From: Serpula lacrymans var. lacrymans S7.9
Lineage: Eukaryota; Basidiomycota; Agaricomycetes; Boletales; Serpulaceae
Direction: 5' to 3'
DNA: 64,000 nt
Assembly (NCBI RefSeq): GCF_000218685.1
Contig: NW_006763292.1
Location: 2,929,909 to 2,993,908 of the forward strand
Shown here piece after piece: positions 1 to 12,428 of this stretch. Position 1 is the first letter of the stretch. Each line of letters begins with the position of its first letter. The position numbers were made by a program, and so were the translations under genes. The notes below the pieces were generated by a model. That model saw nothing but the letters and a program-made list of their open reading frames with translations, searched no databases and was not told where the DNA came from.

Positions 1-731
1 GGGATATTCCACCGCTTTTGTGCTATATTTCTCCATCCACCCCACTACATGATTTTTGAGGCTTGTCTTGACTGATCCGGTCACCGCAGCATGTATCTAG
101 AAATTTTCAGTGAGATATTATTATTCAAAAGGGGAAAAAAAACTGACAAAGTGTCATGCTGATTCCCGCACTTGATTGCACTGAGTACAAATAGCACTTT
201 CAATTTGCTTCTTTTGTGCCTTGTTTTTCCACTGTTCAGTAATGTCTAGTTCAGTCAGTTGTTTGCTGACAGCTTTCTGCTCACTTGTAATGAATACAGT
301 AAAATGACGGGGCCAAAAAAAAAAACATTACCATGACATCTTGGAACTATTAAGAACAAAGCTTGAAGGAAGTGTCTAGCCACTTGCTGAGAGCAATCAG
401 GGACTGGAACTAGAGTCCAATGTGAGTAACTTTATTATTAGAGAGTATGACAGGTATACAGTACCTAGAGTCCAATGTGAGTAACTAGAGAATAGGAAGC
501 ATTGGACTCTGCAGTACTGTCCGAAGTTTTGTAAACAAAGGTAAACAAAGCAGCCACAAAGGCAAAATAATAGAGAACACAATCAATAGTGAATGATAGA
601 AGAATAGATAGAGAAAGGAATGAAAATATATAGGTAGCACAAAGGTGCAGAATCACCAAAACTAACAGGAACATGTTGACAAAATTAGTACGGTTGACTT
701 CAGTCATCAGTTCACAGACTTTAGTGTTAAA

Positions 732-1904
732 CTAAGCCTGTGAAGAAGCATTAGACAAGTTTTGAGTCTGATAGAAATAACATACATGGAGATCTTCAGA
801 GACAGTCCAATTGGTTTTGGCAAGGGACCTGAGTGCAGTTATTTCCTTACTGAATGACTCAAGTGTTTTGGCATTGTTCTCGAGAATTTGCAGGACATGA
901 CTTTCACAAGCAAAAGAGACCATGCTGGCCCATTGCTGTGGTGCGCTGAGTTGAGAAGCAACCTAGTTTATCATAATCAGAAGTGCTACAACCATTGAAA
1001 CCAGTACAAACCTTGAAATATGCCTGTAAGTCTTGTGTGCGCTCATCATCTAAATGATAACGCTCAGCCAGCATTGCAACAGCAGGAGCTGACATTGCAC
1101 CACTTTGGGCTGACTGTACAGGCTGCTGAGGCCTAGGAATAAATGCAGGCGCTGGACTGTTACCGTCACTAAACTCATCTTCATCTATCCATATGCGTTT
1201 TTGTCTCAGGTCAGATGTGTTATAGGCCTGCACATCAAAATGACGGCCTTTAAGCTTGGTCTTGATGCCTTGGAGACATATTTTGACAACCTGGTGTGAC
1301 CTGCATGTAGTTGATATGGACATTGCCCGAGCTATGATTAATAGTATGACCACTAATAGATGATTGACTCGGAGGCTGAGGTAGAAAACCCTGCTGATTC
1401 CTACCGTGTTGAACCTGATTTGAGCCTTGAGGGTGAGATGCTGAGAGTCAATTCTGCATTGGAGTATAAGGACTCATCAGTCTGCTGACGTCCATATCAC
1501 TGCAGCAAGGATCTGGGAATGATACAAATTGATGTGGCAAAGAGTTTTGACGCACTGCTCAGGCCATCTGGCTGGTCACGTGGTTTAAGGTGGTGAAAAA
1601 ATGTGAAGTCCAATTAGATAGAATAGAATCAAGCCATAAGCTACAATACTTCTCCCTCAAGCTCCATTTCACAAGTTATTTGCACAATTTTGTCACCGTT
1701 GAGAGGTGGTGGAGATGTAGCAAAGTATTGAATATGTTTTGCATCTCGCATTTTTGCAGTGTTGAGGACAAGCAGGTCAGTTTGGAAGTGCCGTACAGCA
1801 GGCTCATTTTCTGCTTGACGCTCTCTTTCAAGGTAGACAACTCGGGTACCTGAAAGATCACACTTGCCAGCAGCACAATTGTGTTGCACGTTCACACTGC
1901 ACAA
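732..1904 (-). other. possible exons of an unrecognised decayed gene
   Basis: Several open stretches lie on the minus strand (1904-1641, 1353-904, 923-732). The 1353-904 stretch encodes a hydrophilic, Pro/Gln-rich segment with an acidic patch (WIDEDEFSDGN), which looks like real protein. I do not recognise the product and cannot join the exons with certainty. It lies downstream of the Myb/SANT-like gene on the same strand, so it may be part of the same old transposon. The flanking 1-730 and 1905-2464 hold nothing I can call. Confidence 0.25.
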
Positions 1905-2464
1905 TAAACCTGTAAACCAAATATAAGTAGTTTATCTTTAAATGAAGCATTGTCGACAAAATACCTTTGGTTCAATTAAGATGCAGTGCTCTGTTGCATG
2001 AATTGAAGGCATCTAGTAGGGGAGAGCAATTTCACCAACTCGATAAGTCCGACAGCACCCAGAAGGCAGCAACAATAAGCATGAGAGTCGTCACAGTGAG
2101 AAGTTGGAGGTACAGGCCCGTGGGAACTCGTTTGATGGAAATACTATGGTCCTAGACATCAGTCAAACCATCAACAAAGCGATACAAACATACCACAGGC
2201 ACAGACCCCGGTCCGCACAAAAGGCTCCTTTTAAAGGCAGACCAAAGTTGACCTATACATAGACTTTCAAGTCGCATCGTGGGCAAATCAAAAGTTCCCG
2301 TGCCCATAGTTTGCCTGCGGGCGTTCATCTGGCAGTGTAGCACATTTTTTATACAAATAATTAACAATTGTGTAGTAAAGTTGTTTACAAATATGAATGT
2401 TTAAACACTAAAACAATAACAGCTTGGCTAAATAAAAACTAAGAGTCAACCTTCCGGTTACATA

Positions 2465-3051
2465 TTAGAAGCAAACTGGTCTGCTTGCTACTGTTTTATT
2501 CTTGTGGTGTAGGGCTTCAGGTATGATTTTTGACAAATGCACCTTGATCAAAGCACTAATAACAGGCTTGTTGGATAGATTCCAATCAAGACCTTTCTCT
2601 TGTAAGTAGGTAAAGCACAATACCTTATCCAATTTCAGGAAGTTGACGGCATTATACTCTTTTTTGAGCTAGACAAAGGTAGGATAGATTATCTCATTTG
2701 AAAAAAAATAGGTGTGCTTACCTCCTTCCACTTGTACTGGTACACCATCACATTTTTTGGTGCCCCAACACTTGTTATCTTCTTCAATGCTTCAACAGCC
2801 CCGGTCCATACCTGTGGTTTGAAGTTTTCCCCTTCAGCTCCTTCACCCTTCACAGATATTAGGTAGTCGAGCAGCACTATACTGTCAGCTTCTGTCCACT
2901 TGCAGTTGACAACTTTCACTTTGTTCTGAATTTCTGCTGGAGCGGTCATTTTTTCCCTCACCATTTTCTTGCTGTAACTTCTAAGGTTGTGAGGCTTTTG
3001 TTTGCTTTTGAGTCGGGTTGAAGTCCTGAGAGCCATGAGGGCAATGGACAA
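2465..3051 (-). CDS. Myb/SANT-like DNA-binding protein, transposon-associated
   Basis: Two exons, 3051-2722 and 2668-2465, join in frame (GT..AG intron of 53 bp) to give about 177 residues from ATG to TAA. Residues ~50-115 have the tryptophan-spaced Myb/SANT-like pattern seen in proteins linked to fungal DNA transposons: KWTEADSIVLLDYLI, then VWTGAVEALKK, then YQYKWKELKKEYNAV across the splice. The N-terminus is basic (RTSTRLKSKQKP). DNA binding is inferred from the family. The gene sits among decayed transposon genes and probably came with one. The C-terminus is short, so the protein may be truncated. Confidence 0.5.
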
Positions 3052-3133
3052 ATTTTGTTATGTCAATAACGATCAGCTTTAAACTGGGTATCCCCTGCCA
3101 GTAAAACAAAAAAAGGGGTGACATTGGCTTAGG

Positions 3134-3152
3134 GGGTGGGGGGGGGGGGGGG
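3134..3152. repeat. poly-G tract
   Basis: A run of G broken by a single T lies between the Myb/SANT-like gene and the helicase fossil. Such tracts are prone to length error in sequencing. Confidence 0.6.
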
Positions 3153-3459
3153 TTCAATTACTGTTAACGGCTTGTGTTGGCCCACTTGGCATATCAGCAA
3201 GATATTTTGGCACAGCAGCTAGCCAGGGTAAAATTCTTGACCAAACTAGCTCTTTGGGAAGGTGTGGGACAGCCTGCTGTAAGACTACCCAAAATGTCTG
3301 GAGATTTTTGTATTAGGATGAGGGGATCAAGTCACAGTGTTACAAACATTTGGCTTTTTTAGGCAGTTATTGCCATTTTGGAGTATTGTAGTTGTGATAT
3401 AATTACACTTACATAGTCAAAAATGAAAATTATCAGCAAGTTCCTCAGCATACAGGCCA

Positions 3460-4179
3460 TTGAGAATCTATTTGTTCCATCTTTACAGAGGCCATATCCC
3501 ACAAAGATATAAAAGAAAGATCAGATGCAACCTTGCAGGTGCAGCAACTTTAGCCAAAAATAAAGACTTACAAAGAACTCTTCAATTAGCTGTTTATCAG
3601 CGGTGCAACAGCCAAAAACCTTATCCGTGGCAGTTGGATGTCTCAGAGGCATTTTCCCTAGGCAAGATGCTGCCATATGTCATATCTCCATTGAAAACAA
3701 TTGAAGACAAGTAAGCTTGCTAATTCTGTATATGAAGTGCCCACTGGCAGTCAGTCACAGTCAATGGACACACATATGGCAAAGGCTTACAAAGGGTAAG
3801 TCAATATTTTAATTCTGTTGCTCTGGCTTGGACAGCCTGACAGTGAATAGGAGCTTAAAGACTTCAAATATCAAATACTATTAGCATCACCAGAAATGAC
3901 CATTGAGAACCCCCAATTCAATGCTTTTCCTTGCTCACCTACATTTTATAAGCATGTATGCAGGTACATTGTGGATGAAGCCCATTGTATTTTGCAGTAG
4001 GGGGAGGGACTTCTGGTCTGCCTATGCAAAATTAGATAACTTGTGCTTGTTTGTGCCTCTAGGGATCCCCTTATATGCAACCTCTGCTACTATGTCTCCT
4101 GCAGTTTTGGCGGAGGTTTGCAAAACACTACACATTAACACATTACACTTGTTTCATTTTAATTTAGGTAACGACCAAC
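3460..4179 (+). pseudogene. RecQ-like DEAH helicase fossil
   Basis: The region reads as pieces of a superfamily 2 helicase of the RecQ-like type that is abundant in agaricomycete mobile DNA. WQLDVSEAFSLG near 3640 is the Q-motif-like entry. The Walker A loop that should follow is missing. YIVDEAHCI at ~3967 is motif II, and a frame change just after it leads to LGIPLYATSATMSPAVLAEV (~4060), motif III. Loss of Walker A and the frameshift mean it cannot be an active ATPase. It is cut off at 4179 by a solo LTR. The family is clear; whether it was ever a host gene is not. Confidence 0.6.
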
Positions 4180-4599
4180 TGTTACAATTGACATACCAGC
4201 ACCTACTTAGGCTTCACTTTTTGTACTTTTACTTTTTTTTTTCCAAGTCACATGACTGATCATGTGACCATTTACTTTACATTACATTTTGGACTTTTCA
4301 TAGTTACATGACTAATCATGTGACACATCGCCTGACCAGTGTCTAGACTCATCATGTGACCAGTCACATGCTAGATATCGGACTTTAAACTTTATTTACA
4401 ACTGCACAATACCTCATATATTTTAGTATATATACTGGAGCAATATATGGGAGAGACTCAGCAAGTCCTCTTCTAGTGTATACAAACATTAGTATGACAA
4501 GTTCCCTCCTTTGATAGGTCGTACACTTCCTTTTCCTCCATTGAGTTGTTATGGTTGTGCTCCAGTGCCCCAAGACTGTGTCTTGTTGGTGTTGTCACA
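4180..4599 (+). mobile_element. solo LTR, family F copy 1
   Basis: Starts TGTTACAATTG and ends TTGTCACA. It aligns along its length with copies at 5710-6088 (reverse), 6236-6657 (reverse), 13012-13423 and 63034-63543. No internal retrotransposon sequence flanks it. The flanks CCAAC/CTGAC match at only three of five bases, so the target duplication has decayed or is absent. It truncates the helicase fossil. Confidence 0.75.
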
Positions 4600-5704
4600 C
4601 TGACCTAATGTGACCAGTGCTAGTGGGAAAAACATACCTTTGCCTGGTACATCAGAGTAAGTTATTTCCTTTCCACCAATATACATTTTTTCACAATCAA
4701 TATTCTTATAAGAAGGCCAATATTGAGCAAGATTGTCTACAGCAATGACCAGTGTCAAAAATAAAGCAAATATTCAAAAGACTTGTCTTTGCGCCACATG
4801 GAATAGTAATTTCCATTTGGTACTTTCCATGTTTGGGCATTTCGGCAATTTTTTGTGTCACCACTGGCTACACATTGCGCCCTCACTTTTGTTGCTCCCC
4901 CTACTTTACTTAGCCCCACCATGGGCCCTTTACTCTCTTTTTTATTCTCACCAGACGGTCATTTCTGGCTACCTATTCTAGCCCACTGCTTTGTCACCTC
5001 CACCCTTCTCCTACTCATCGCCTTTCTTTCTTTTGACTATATAAACACCTGTACTTTACCTTGTACATCACCAAAATTACAATCCAGTCTTGTCCTTAAT
5101 TCTCAAGTCTCTATCCAATGCTACTTGTGACCCAGTGTGGTCACAACACTTTTCTGTGCCACTACTGTCAACTGTTATTGTTGTCACTTTTCACTGCTGA
5201 AGTCACTATCATCCCTTTTATTTAAAGTCCTTCTAAGCACTATAGTTTGTGTGTCAGGAGCCTGCTATCACTGAGGATCTTGTTATCTTAATTGTTCCAG
5301 TATAAAGCCCCTATCTTCCAACTTCCATCTATCCCTCCTCCTCCAAACCCCCATATCCTTGGGTTTCACTTTGAAGGATACAATAACTAGACCACCCACT
5401 GTTCTAGGAGGTGTGTCTGTCCTATCACTATGAACTACCTGCTACAGTATCTTGTGAACATCAAATATACATACAGCATCTGAACTTGAAAACCATACCT
5501 GACCTAAGGCCCCATGCCGCAAAAAAATTAACTGACATGGATCACCTTACTTAAAGGAGTATTGTATTGATCAAGGCCAAAGTTATGAGGCTGTGGCATG
5601 GAGGACAGTTACAAGATTGGGATACATTCATAGCTTTGAACAATATCCTTCCAGCTACAGACCCTATGTAATATTATTTTGTTAATTCCTCAATTGCAAA
5701 GAGA
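4600..5704. other. gene-poor stretch without recognised features
   Basis: AT-rich sequence with short open stretches only (for example 4733-5130 plus). Their translations are low-complexity and hydrophobic, without recognisable motifs. Confidence 0.4.
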
Positions 5705-5709
5705 AAAAT

Positions 5710-6088
5710 TGTAACAACCAAGAGTTATTTACTCTGGCGCACACAGGAACACACTATAAAGAAGATGATGGGGAGTGGTTACCCATTAGGCTGCAGTGAG
5801 TTAGTTGTGCTAGACAACAGGAGGACTCGCTGAGTCCTTCCCCATGTATTGCTCTTGTATATATACTAAAATACATGAGATACTGTACAGTTGTAAATAA
5901 AGTTCAAAGTCCGATGTCTAGCATGTGACCGGTCACATGATGGGTCTAGACACTGGTCATGTGACTATGAAAAAGTCGAAAATGTAAAGTAAAGTAAATG
6001 GTCACATGATTGGTCATGTGACTTGGAAAATAAAAGTAGAAGTACAAAAAGTGAAGTGTAAGTAGATGCTGGTATGTCAATTGTAACA
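5710..6088 (-). mobile_element. solo LTR, family F copy 2, with target duplication
   Basis: Reverse-oriented LTR with TGTAACA at both plus-strand ends. It is flanked by a perfect 5-bp duplication, AAAAT at 5705-5709 and 6089-6093. That is the signature of LTR-retrotransposon integration followed by LTR-LTR recombination. Confidence 0.9.
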
Positions 6089-6235
6089 AAAATATTTGTG
6101 CCTGTGAGGTGATATTCACAGCGACACATCTGAGTATCAGGCATCTAAGCATTGCCACACTGAATGTGTTGGCTTGAAACAGCTATGGTTGCATAATAAC
6201 AAATCAACTTTAATTGGGCCTTTTGATCCATATTC

Positions 6236-6657
6236 TGTGACAACACCAACAAGACACAGTCTTGGGGCACTGGAGTACAACCATAGAGGCTACAACTCAA
6301 AGGCTTGATGGTACAACCTATCAAAGGAGGGAAGTTGTTGTCACTAATATTGGTATACACTAGGAGAGAACTTGCTGAGTCTGTTCCCATGTATTGCTCC
6401 AGTATATAAACTAAAATACATCAGGCACTGTACAGTTGTAAATAAAGTTTAAAGTCCAATATATAGCATGCGACCAGTCACATGATAAGTCTAGATACTG
6501 GTCAGGTGATGTGTTACATGATTGGTCATGTGGCTATGAAAAGTCCGAAATGTAAACTAAAGTAAATGGCCATGTGGTCAGTCACATGACTTAGAAAATA
6601 AAAATAAAAATACAGAAAAATAAGGCAAAAGTAGGTGCTGGTATGTTTATTGTAATG
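6236..6657 (-). mobile_element. solo LTR, family F copy 3, decayed
   Basis: Reverse-oriented and related along its length to the other family F LTRs. It has TGTGACAACACC at the left and a decayed TGTAAT end at the right. No clean target duplication is visible, so the right boundary is approximate. Confidence 0.7.
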
Positions 6658-6885
6658 TCTGGCAAGACTACCCAACCAATAAAGTCCACAAAGAAGGATC
6701 CCCGTGGAAAATAGCTATTTTTCTCAAGTTCAGGAGACAACTAAATTGATTTTCTCAAGGTGCTATTGGATCAGTATGGGGAAAATTACGAGATCTCTCA
6801 TGAATGTTGCTTTTCTTTCAAGTACTACTGTAGTGGCCACAGGTAAGTAACATAAACTGCATCACAATAATTATAATATATCATT

Positions 6886-8399
6886 ACAACAGTAAAGGTG
6901 ATGCATTAGATGTTGAGCCTGAACAAGAGTACAAGGAAATGGTAAAGAAAATCACTTACATCATTTCAAAAAAAATACACATTCTGTTTGACATGGAGGA
7001 TGTGAAGAAAAAATACCTACCAATAGTGAGTGTGTCTATTAATAAAACTAAGTGAAACTCAGCCGCTGCCCGAGAGGCTATAGAAACGACTTTATTATTT
7101 ACCTAAGTGAAACTACAATAGATGTTAGTTTAAGGTGATCTCTAATAAATGTAATGTAACATATCTTAGCCGCTACCCGAGAGGCTATAGAAACGACTGA
7201 GGTATTCCTATACTAAACCCCCTACTACTTATAGTCGGAGGTGCTACTCACTACAGTATAATGACTCCTAGGAGAACAATGGTTACTCCATGGAGTGGTG
7301 GCTATGCTCCATGGAGAACAATGGCTGCTTTGGCAGAGACCGGGTTTATCCGGTTTTGTCATCTATAGCATAAGTTAGGTGGAAACTAATGACAATCTGA
7401 CTCACTTAGAGCATAACCTTGCAAGAATACATCTTTTGCTTGAAAAGCAGTACCCGGGAAAGAATTGGAGCTACTACATGTATAGCCCTGGTGATGGAGA
7501 GAGTGAGTTTGCGCTCACACCATTTATGATGTGTGAGTGGTCATTAGCTATTGTAAGTCTATTTCTATTGCTTTTGTACTGCTACTAACCACTTGTAGCA
7601 TAATAGCAAAGCCAGCATTCTTGAACCACTGCACAGTAGTGCATTTGACACTGCAAAAAAATGGCCCATGTTACGTCAATGTGATCCACCAGGAGCTATA
7701 TTGGCCAATATCAATCCACAAATCAATGATCTCACTGGCATATCCAAGTCACAGCTGATCACTACGGTAGCTAGTGTTTTTAGAGGAGACACCCTTTATT
7801 TGCCTGTCAGTCAACAGCTGCAATCTCCCAATACTCCAAAATACTCACAATCCAACCCTAGTCCTCTTCATTCCCCATCTGACATCTTTCACTACCTCAG
7901 GTATGCCAAAGACAAACTTGGTGTAACAGATGCATGCAACTTTGCGACTACTCTGTCTATCAAACAATATGGCCCTGATATCCTGTCAGAGATATCAGTG
8001 GCTGATCTCACTGTCCCAGAGATTGGACTAGCACCTGGCAATGCAATACAATTGAAATATTCAGCAACAAACTAGCAGAACTCAGCTGCCAAATATTGTT
8101 GTGTAGTAAGGGAAGCTGATGTAGCACAAAGCTCAGCAAGCACAGCCAGGGGCAGAAGAGGTCTTGAGGACAGTGATAAAAACTGCACGAGCTATGAAGC
8201 ACATTATTTGGATGGAGGGCAATATTGCTCAGGCTGCAATGGTGCCACAATGCAAAAAGGTCATGCTCCACATGATATATACACAGTATATTTTTGCTCT
8301 GGCTGCAAAGCTTTATTACCTATTCCACAGGGCTATAGTGCTCCTATCCCATCAGGCCAGTTTGTAGATAAAGACAATGTCTTTCTACTGTTGTGTTGA
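6886..8399 (+). pseudogene. unrecognised multi-exon gene, interrupted by a repeat
   Basis: Pieces on the plus strand read as one gene. A first part lies at ~6895-7027. After a repeat-filled gap, 7379-7558 encodes a charged helical segment. A splice (GTAAGT..TTGTAG, 7555-7602) leads to 7603-8072, whose C-terminus (YAKDKLGVTDACNFATTLS ... GLAPGNAIQLK) resembles a SAM-like helical fold. A further stretch, 8208-8399, has paired cysteines (YCSGCNGAT, YFCSGCKALLPIP). I do not recognise the family. Its setting suggests a transposon passenger gene, and intactness is unproven. Confidence 0.4.
7105..7368 (+). repeat. dispersed ~265-bp repeat, copy 1
   Basis: Runs from CTAAGTGAAACTACAATAG to CCGGGTTTATCCGGTTTTGTC. 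Reverse copies lie at 62250-62462 and a partial copy at 60165-60320. A further ~50-bp piece (7048-7098) sits immediately upstream. It has no coding capacity and looks like a non-autonomous element. It lies in a gap of the surrounding gene, possibly an intron. Confidence 0.65.
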
Positions 8400-8529
8400 T
8401 AGCTAGTGTACCATCATATCATTATATTGGCATTGTTTGTGCCATAAAGAATTCATTAGAATTTGTGCTGATGCATATCAACAAATACACTTGATAAGTA
8501 CACTACATGTAGCCTGATGCCTTAAACCA

Positions 8530-9240
8530 TACAGCTGCTTTGGCTGGTGTAACTTGACTAGGGGCCTTACCCAGTGAAAAAATGCCTTCACCACTATGTC
8601 TGCGGAGCCACATTTTGATGGACGGAAATGCTGACTCAATAGGGTTCAGATCAGGGGAGTAAGGAGGTAAAAAGACAAGTTTACATACTGTTGGATGTAG
8701 TTAATATAAAAAAACAATGAAAAGATGAAAAAAAAAAACTTACAAGCCTCATCCTCAACAAGTTTTTGAACATCCACATATTCACGAAGGAACTACACAA
8801 AGTGTGCTGATGTCACAAATCCCTCAACTATCTCATACGTGATCAATACATCCAGGGTTAGAATCAGAAGGAGTGAATAGCGCTGCCTGGGCACAAAGCA
8901 CTGTTTTTTTGTACACCTAAATCCCTCTAGCCCCCATCCATACTTTCTGTGTGGTGTACGGTCATCCTTTGAGCTCCCATTAGTAAACATCAGCATACCC
9001 AGATCCTCTACCATTGCACCAATCCGGTTCATAAATGCTGCATGCCAAAGATCATCACACTCAATGGCCTCAACACTCGCTTTCTTGCAAGTGAATTGCA
9101 GACAATGTAGTGTGCATGCAAGAGTCGGTACTGATACAGATGTGTGTCAATAGGTACAATTTTCTGCTGGATTTTGTCAAGATATAAGGTACAGTCCTGT
9201 GATAAGAGGCTATTGATGAATTTGAGATCAGTGCAGCTGA
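8530..9240 (-). pseudogene. DDE_3 (Tc1/mariner-like) transposase fossil
   Basis: Read on the minus strand, the region carries hallmarks of fungal DDE-superfamily endonucleases: SSKDDRTPHRKYGWG, then FVPRQRYSLLLILTLD, then YEIVEGFVTSAHFV, then LPPYSPDLNPIESAF (~8650) with the third catalytic site. Where relatives have an Asp-Glu just before SSKDDRT, this copy reads FTNG, so the first catalytic Asp is lost. Frame breaks and stops occur between blocks. It is a dead transposase that would have cut and pasted at TA sites; a TA-flanked MITE lies at 13476-13768. Confidence 0.65.
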
Positions 9241-10190
9241 GGACATGTTGAAGGTTAGTATGAAAGTGTAAGGACCATTTATTATTTTCTTATCTTCTCA
9301 CTCCATGTCTTGGTTCTCGAACACTTTTCCTGTTACACCTCTGGCTCTAGGGCTAGAGGTATCTTTTGCTATCCTGCTTCTTATAGCCCTCACAGGCTTC
9401 CTTACCCATTGTACTGGCTGGCTGGGAGCAATGCCCAGTCTCTGATCTGTGATACAAAGTGGTAATGATGATTAAGGACTGGTGGTAAGCATCTCACTAA
9501 CCAGCTCCAAGCCCCATCAGTGCCTGGAGATACTAATAGACACTTTAGTCAGGATCATACCTCATCATGAGAATATGGTTCCTGGACATGCGTGACAACA
9601 CTTATTATTAGTATACTTTCCTGCTGATTAATCTTCAAAGTCGTATAATAGTTATCCTTTTTCTTATTAGTTGATTTTCCCCTCAGACCACTTTCCTCTT
9701 ATTCCTCTTTTGGTCTGAGGGATAGACGGTTAGCTATAAAAGCGTTACCTATTCGCGTATAGTTCCTTAGCTTTCTATTACTTGAAATATCCGCTTTACT
9801 TCTCAACAGAAACCCCTGAGTCTACTCCCATATCCTCTACCTGCTATATTCACTAGCATCTGTTGATCTCAGACTCATTGCTCCTCTTACTCCCTGCAAG
9901 TGCAGTTGGAGACAGGTATTGTATTTTGTTATAGTTTATTGTTGCCTCACAGACAGGTTGCAACAATGATATTGTAAGGCTCTATATATAGTTGTTTTCT
10001 TGATTCCTAAAAGGGAGCAGATGGTGTGGACATTATGACCAAGCTTGCAGTACAGAATGGGGACATGATAATTCAGATCATGCAAGATATATGAGCAGGC
10101 AGGCATATGTACAGTTGTCGGGGACTAAGTGTCATCAGAAGACATAGCATGTTACTCACAGGACCATTTGTAAGCCAGTACTCAGTTTCA
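9241..10190. other. non-coding stretch, possible decayed LTR
   Basis: No protein signal. A TATA-like AGCTATAAAAGCG at ~9732, followed by a pyrimidine-rich leader-like stretch, resembles an LTR promoter. No matching partner LTR was found in the window, so this stays a suggestion. Confidence 0.25.
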
Positions 10191-10199
10191 CAATTTGGA

Positions 10200-11187
10200 C
10201 TACACAATAAACTCATATCTGACAGAGGACCACAGTTTGCCTGAAGTATCCAGAGAACTCCACAAACTCCTGAACATTGAAACCGCACTCTCCACAGCAT
10301 ATCATCCACGAAAAGATGGACAAACAGAATGATCAAACCAAGAACTGGAGATCTACCTCCGCATCTTCTGCCAGAACCAACCACACAGCTGGGCAAAATA
10401 CCTTACTACCACCGAATTCTGCCACAACCAGCAACCACACTCCACGAATAACCAATCACTGTTCTACCTCCTCATGGGATATGAACCCCGAGTAATCCCA
10501 ACTATATACCGGTCCATAAATATCCCATCAGTAGAAAGATGATTATCCGAACTACTTAGGGCAAGAGAGAACACCCTAAAAGCACACGAACTAATGAGAA
10601 GCAAGATGATGAAACGAACAAATGGAAAATTCACCAGATTCTCTGAAGGACAAAAGGTGTGGCTAGAAAACACCAACCTACGGGAAAGAGCTACCAAATA
10701 CAAAAAGTTCAACATGAAATGCATCAGACCCTTCCGCATCCAAGAAAAGACTTCCCCGGTAAACTACCGATTATCCCTGCCTCCTCATTGGAAGATACAC
10801 AACATTTTCCATGCATCCCTCCTATCCCCGTACACCGAGACTGACACCCACAGACCAAACTTTACCCAACCACCACCTGACCTTGTCAACGAAGAGGAAG
10901 AATACGAAGTAGAGAGTATTCTTAGACACAAACCCTGGAAACGTGGACGCTGTTACCTGATCAAATGGCGCCATTACCCTCATTCCGAAAACTCATGGGA
11001 ACCGGAAGAACATTTAATAATGCTGCGGAGATACTGGAAGTGTATAAGAAAGACCACAGACTACGTTGAAGAGACATTGACCCCACCACCACCAATCCCC
11101 TGTCTCTTAACACAAACATGTCTACATCGCACTCTACTGGCTTCCCTGTCACCACCTATTCCATACCCGGCAGGGCCAACATGCTAG
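10200..11187 (+). pseudogene. gypsy element A: integrase C-terminus and chromodomain
   Basis: Starts within the integrase core (ISDRGPQFA at ~10218, followed by a stop), continues through AYHPRKDGQTE and an integrase C-terminal region, and ends in a chromodomain: EYEVESILRHKPWKRG then YLIKWRHYPHSENSWEPEEH (10897-11012). Stops and frame changes break the part before 10594. Chromodomains bind methylated histone tails and steer integration into heterochromatin. The 5' half of the element is missing. It belongs to a third family, distinct from B/D and C/E. Confidence 0.75.
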
Positions 11188-11260
11188 CCAACGACCGAGT
11201 GTGTCCTTTGCCCGTGGGCAATGACACAACCAAGCCGACGTCTCTGACGCCATAGAGCTA

Positions 11261-12367
11261 ATGTCAGCCAAAGACGCCTACGTTTATTTATTCTACAAAA
11301 CAGAAAAACGCTACCCCCATGCATACCACGCTCTTTCTTCCATGCATATCTTCCTTGCCATTGACCTTGTAGCTGATGAACTATTAAAAGCCACAGACTC
11401 ACTACATTCGTTGGAAATCGAGCATTCACGGCTCAACAATCAGGACTCGAGTATCTGTCGGGCACTCCAGATGGAAAAATTAGTTTTGGATTCTTTGGAA
11501 CGACGCTTGAGGATGAGCTCCTTGAGTGGGAAGACGGATGCGGCAAGGGCATATTTGAAATTAGGCAGGAGGACCTTGCTAACAGAAGTGTGCATGTGGA
11601 TAGAGCGAGACAGCTGTACAAGTACTCCTCCACCCGGTTTGTCCCGCCAGTCCCTATTATACCCAGATTGGACCAGTGTTACCCCGGAGCACACTTACCA
11701 CATCATCACCCGACAACCTCCGCCCACCCAGTTAGCGGAAGAATACGCTCCCACCGTCCCAACCAGCCCAATCTCGCAAGAGTCAAACCACTCCAGTCCC
11801 CATTCCAATGGATCAAACCCAAAACCTTGACCATCCCAGTCACCTCCGCCTCAACCAGTGCCAAACGCCCAGACACATTGTCTGACGAACCGACGAGGAG
11901 CCCGACGTGGTCAGAAAGAGTTGATACTCCAGATCCCCGCCGCCAGAACTCCATTGAAGTGTCAGTCTTGTACGTTGAAGAAACAGAAAGACAGTCCGCC
12001 TGGTGCAATGCACAGTCCTGAGGCTGGCTCTCCTTCTAACCCAATCAATGTAAATGACGCCAAAATGATCGACCAGTTGTACGCGGGAACATATGACCTG
12101 GGAGATGACAATCCCCCTACTCCCCAATCCAACACCTCATCCAACACCCAACAAAAATACCACCAAGGTGTTCGCAACAACACTCTTTACTGCCAAATTT
12201 GCGGTTGGAGTGACCATCGCACATATTACTGCGAAGCTTACTATTGCCCCGACTGTGACCGACGTGCACCGGGACATAGTTTCAACTGGTGTCCCATTTG
12301 TAGGGAAGACAAAGATCGGATTCTGATGGAGGGATTACATGGAGACGGACGTCAGTTACAACAATAG
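11261..12367 (+). CDS. extra 3' reading frames of element A with a Cys-rich module
   Basis: Between the chromodomain and the 3' LTR lie about 1.1 kb of overlapping open frames (11261-11830, 11590-12021, 11858-12367). The last ends in a compact cysteine cluster: CQICGWSDHRTYYC, then YYCPDCDRR, then WCPIC, which suggests one or two zinc sites. The preceding segment is Ser/Pro/Thr-rich. Standard gypsy elements end soon after the chromodomain, so this is an additional product or a displaced gag-like zinc domain. Frame changes imply it is broken or spliced. No function is assigned. Confidence 0.45.
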
Positions 12368-12428
12368 TTATAACATTGATGGCGAAGGTACCGAATTTCA
12401 GTGAAATTCGGAGCAAGTAAGGGGGTAA

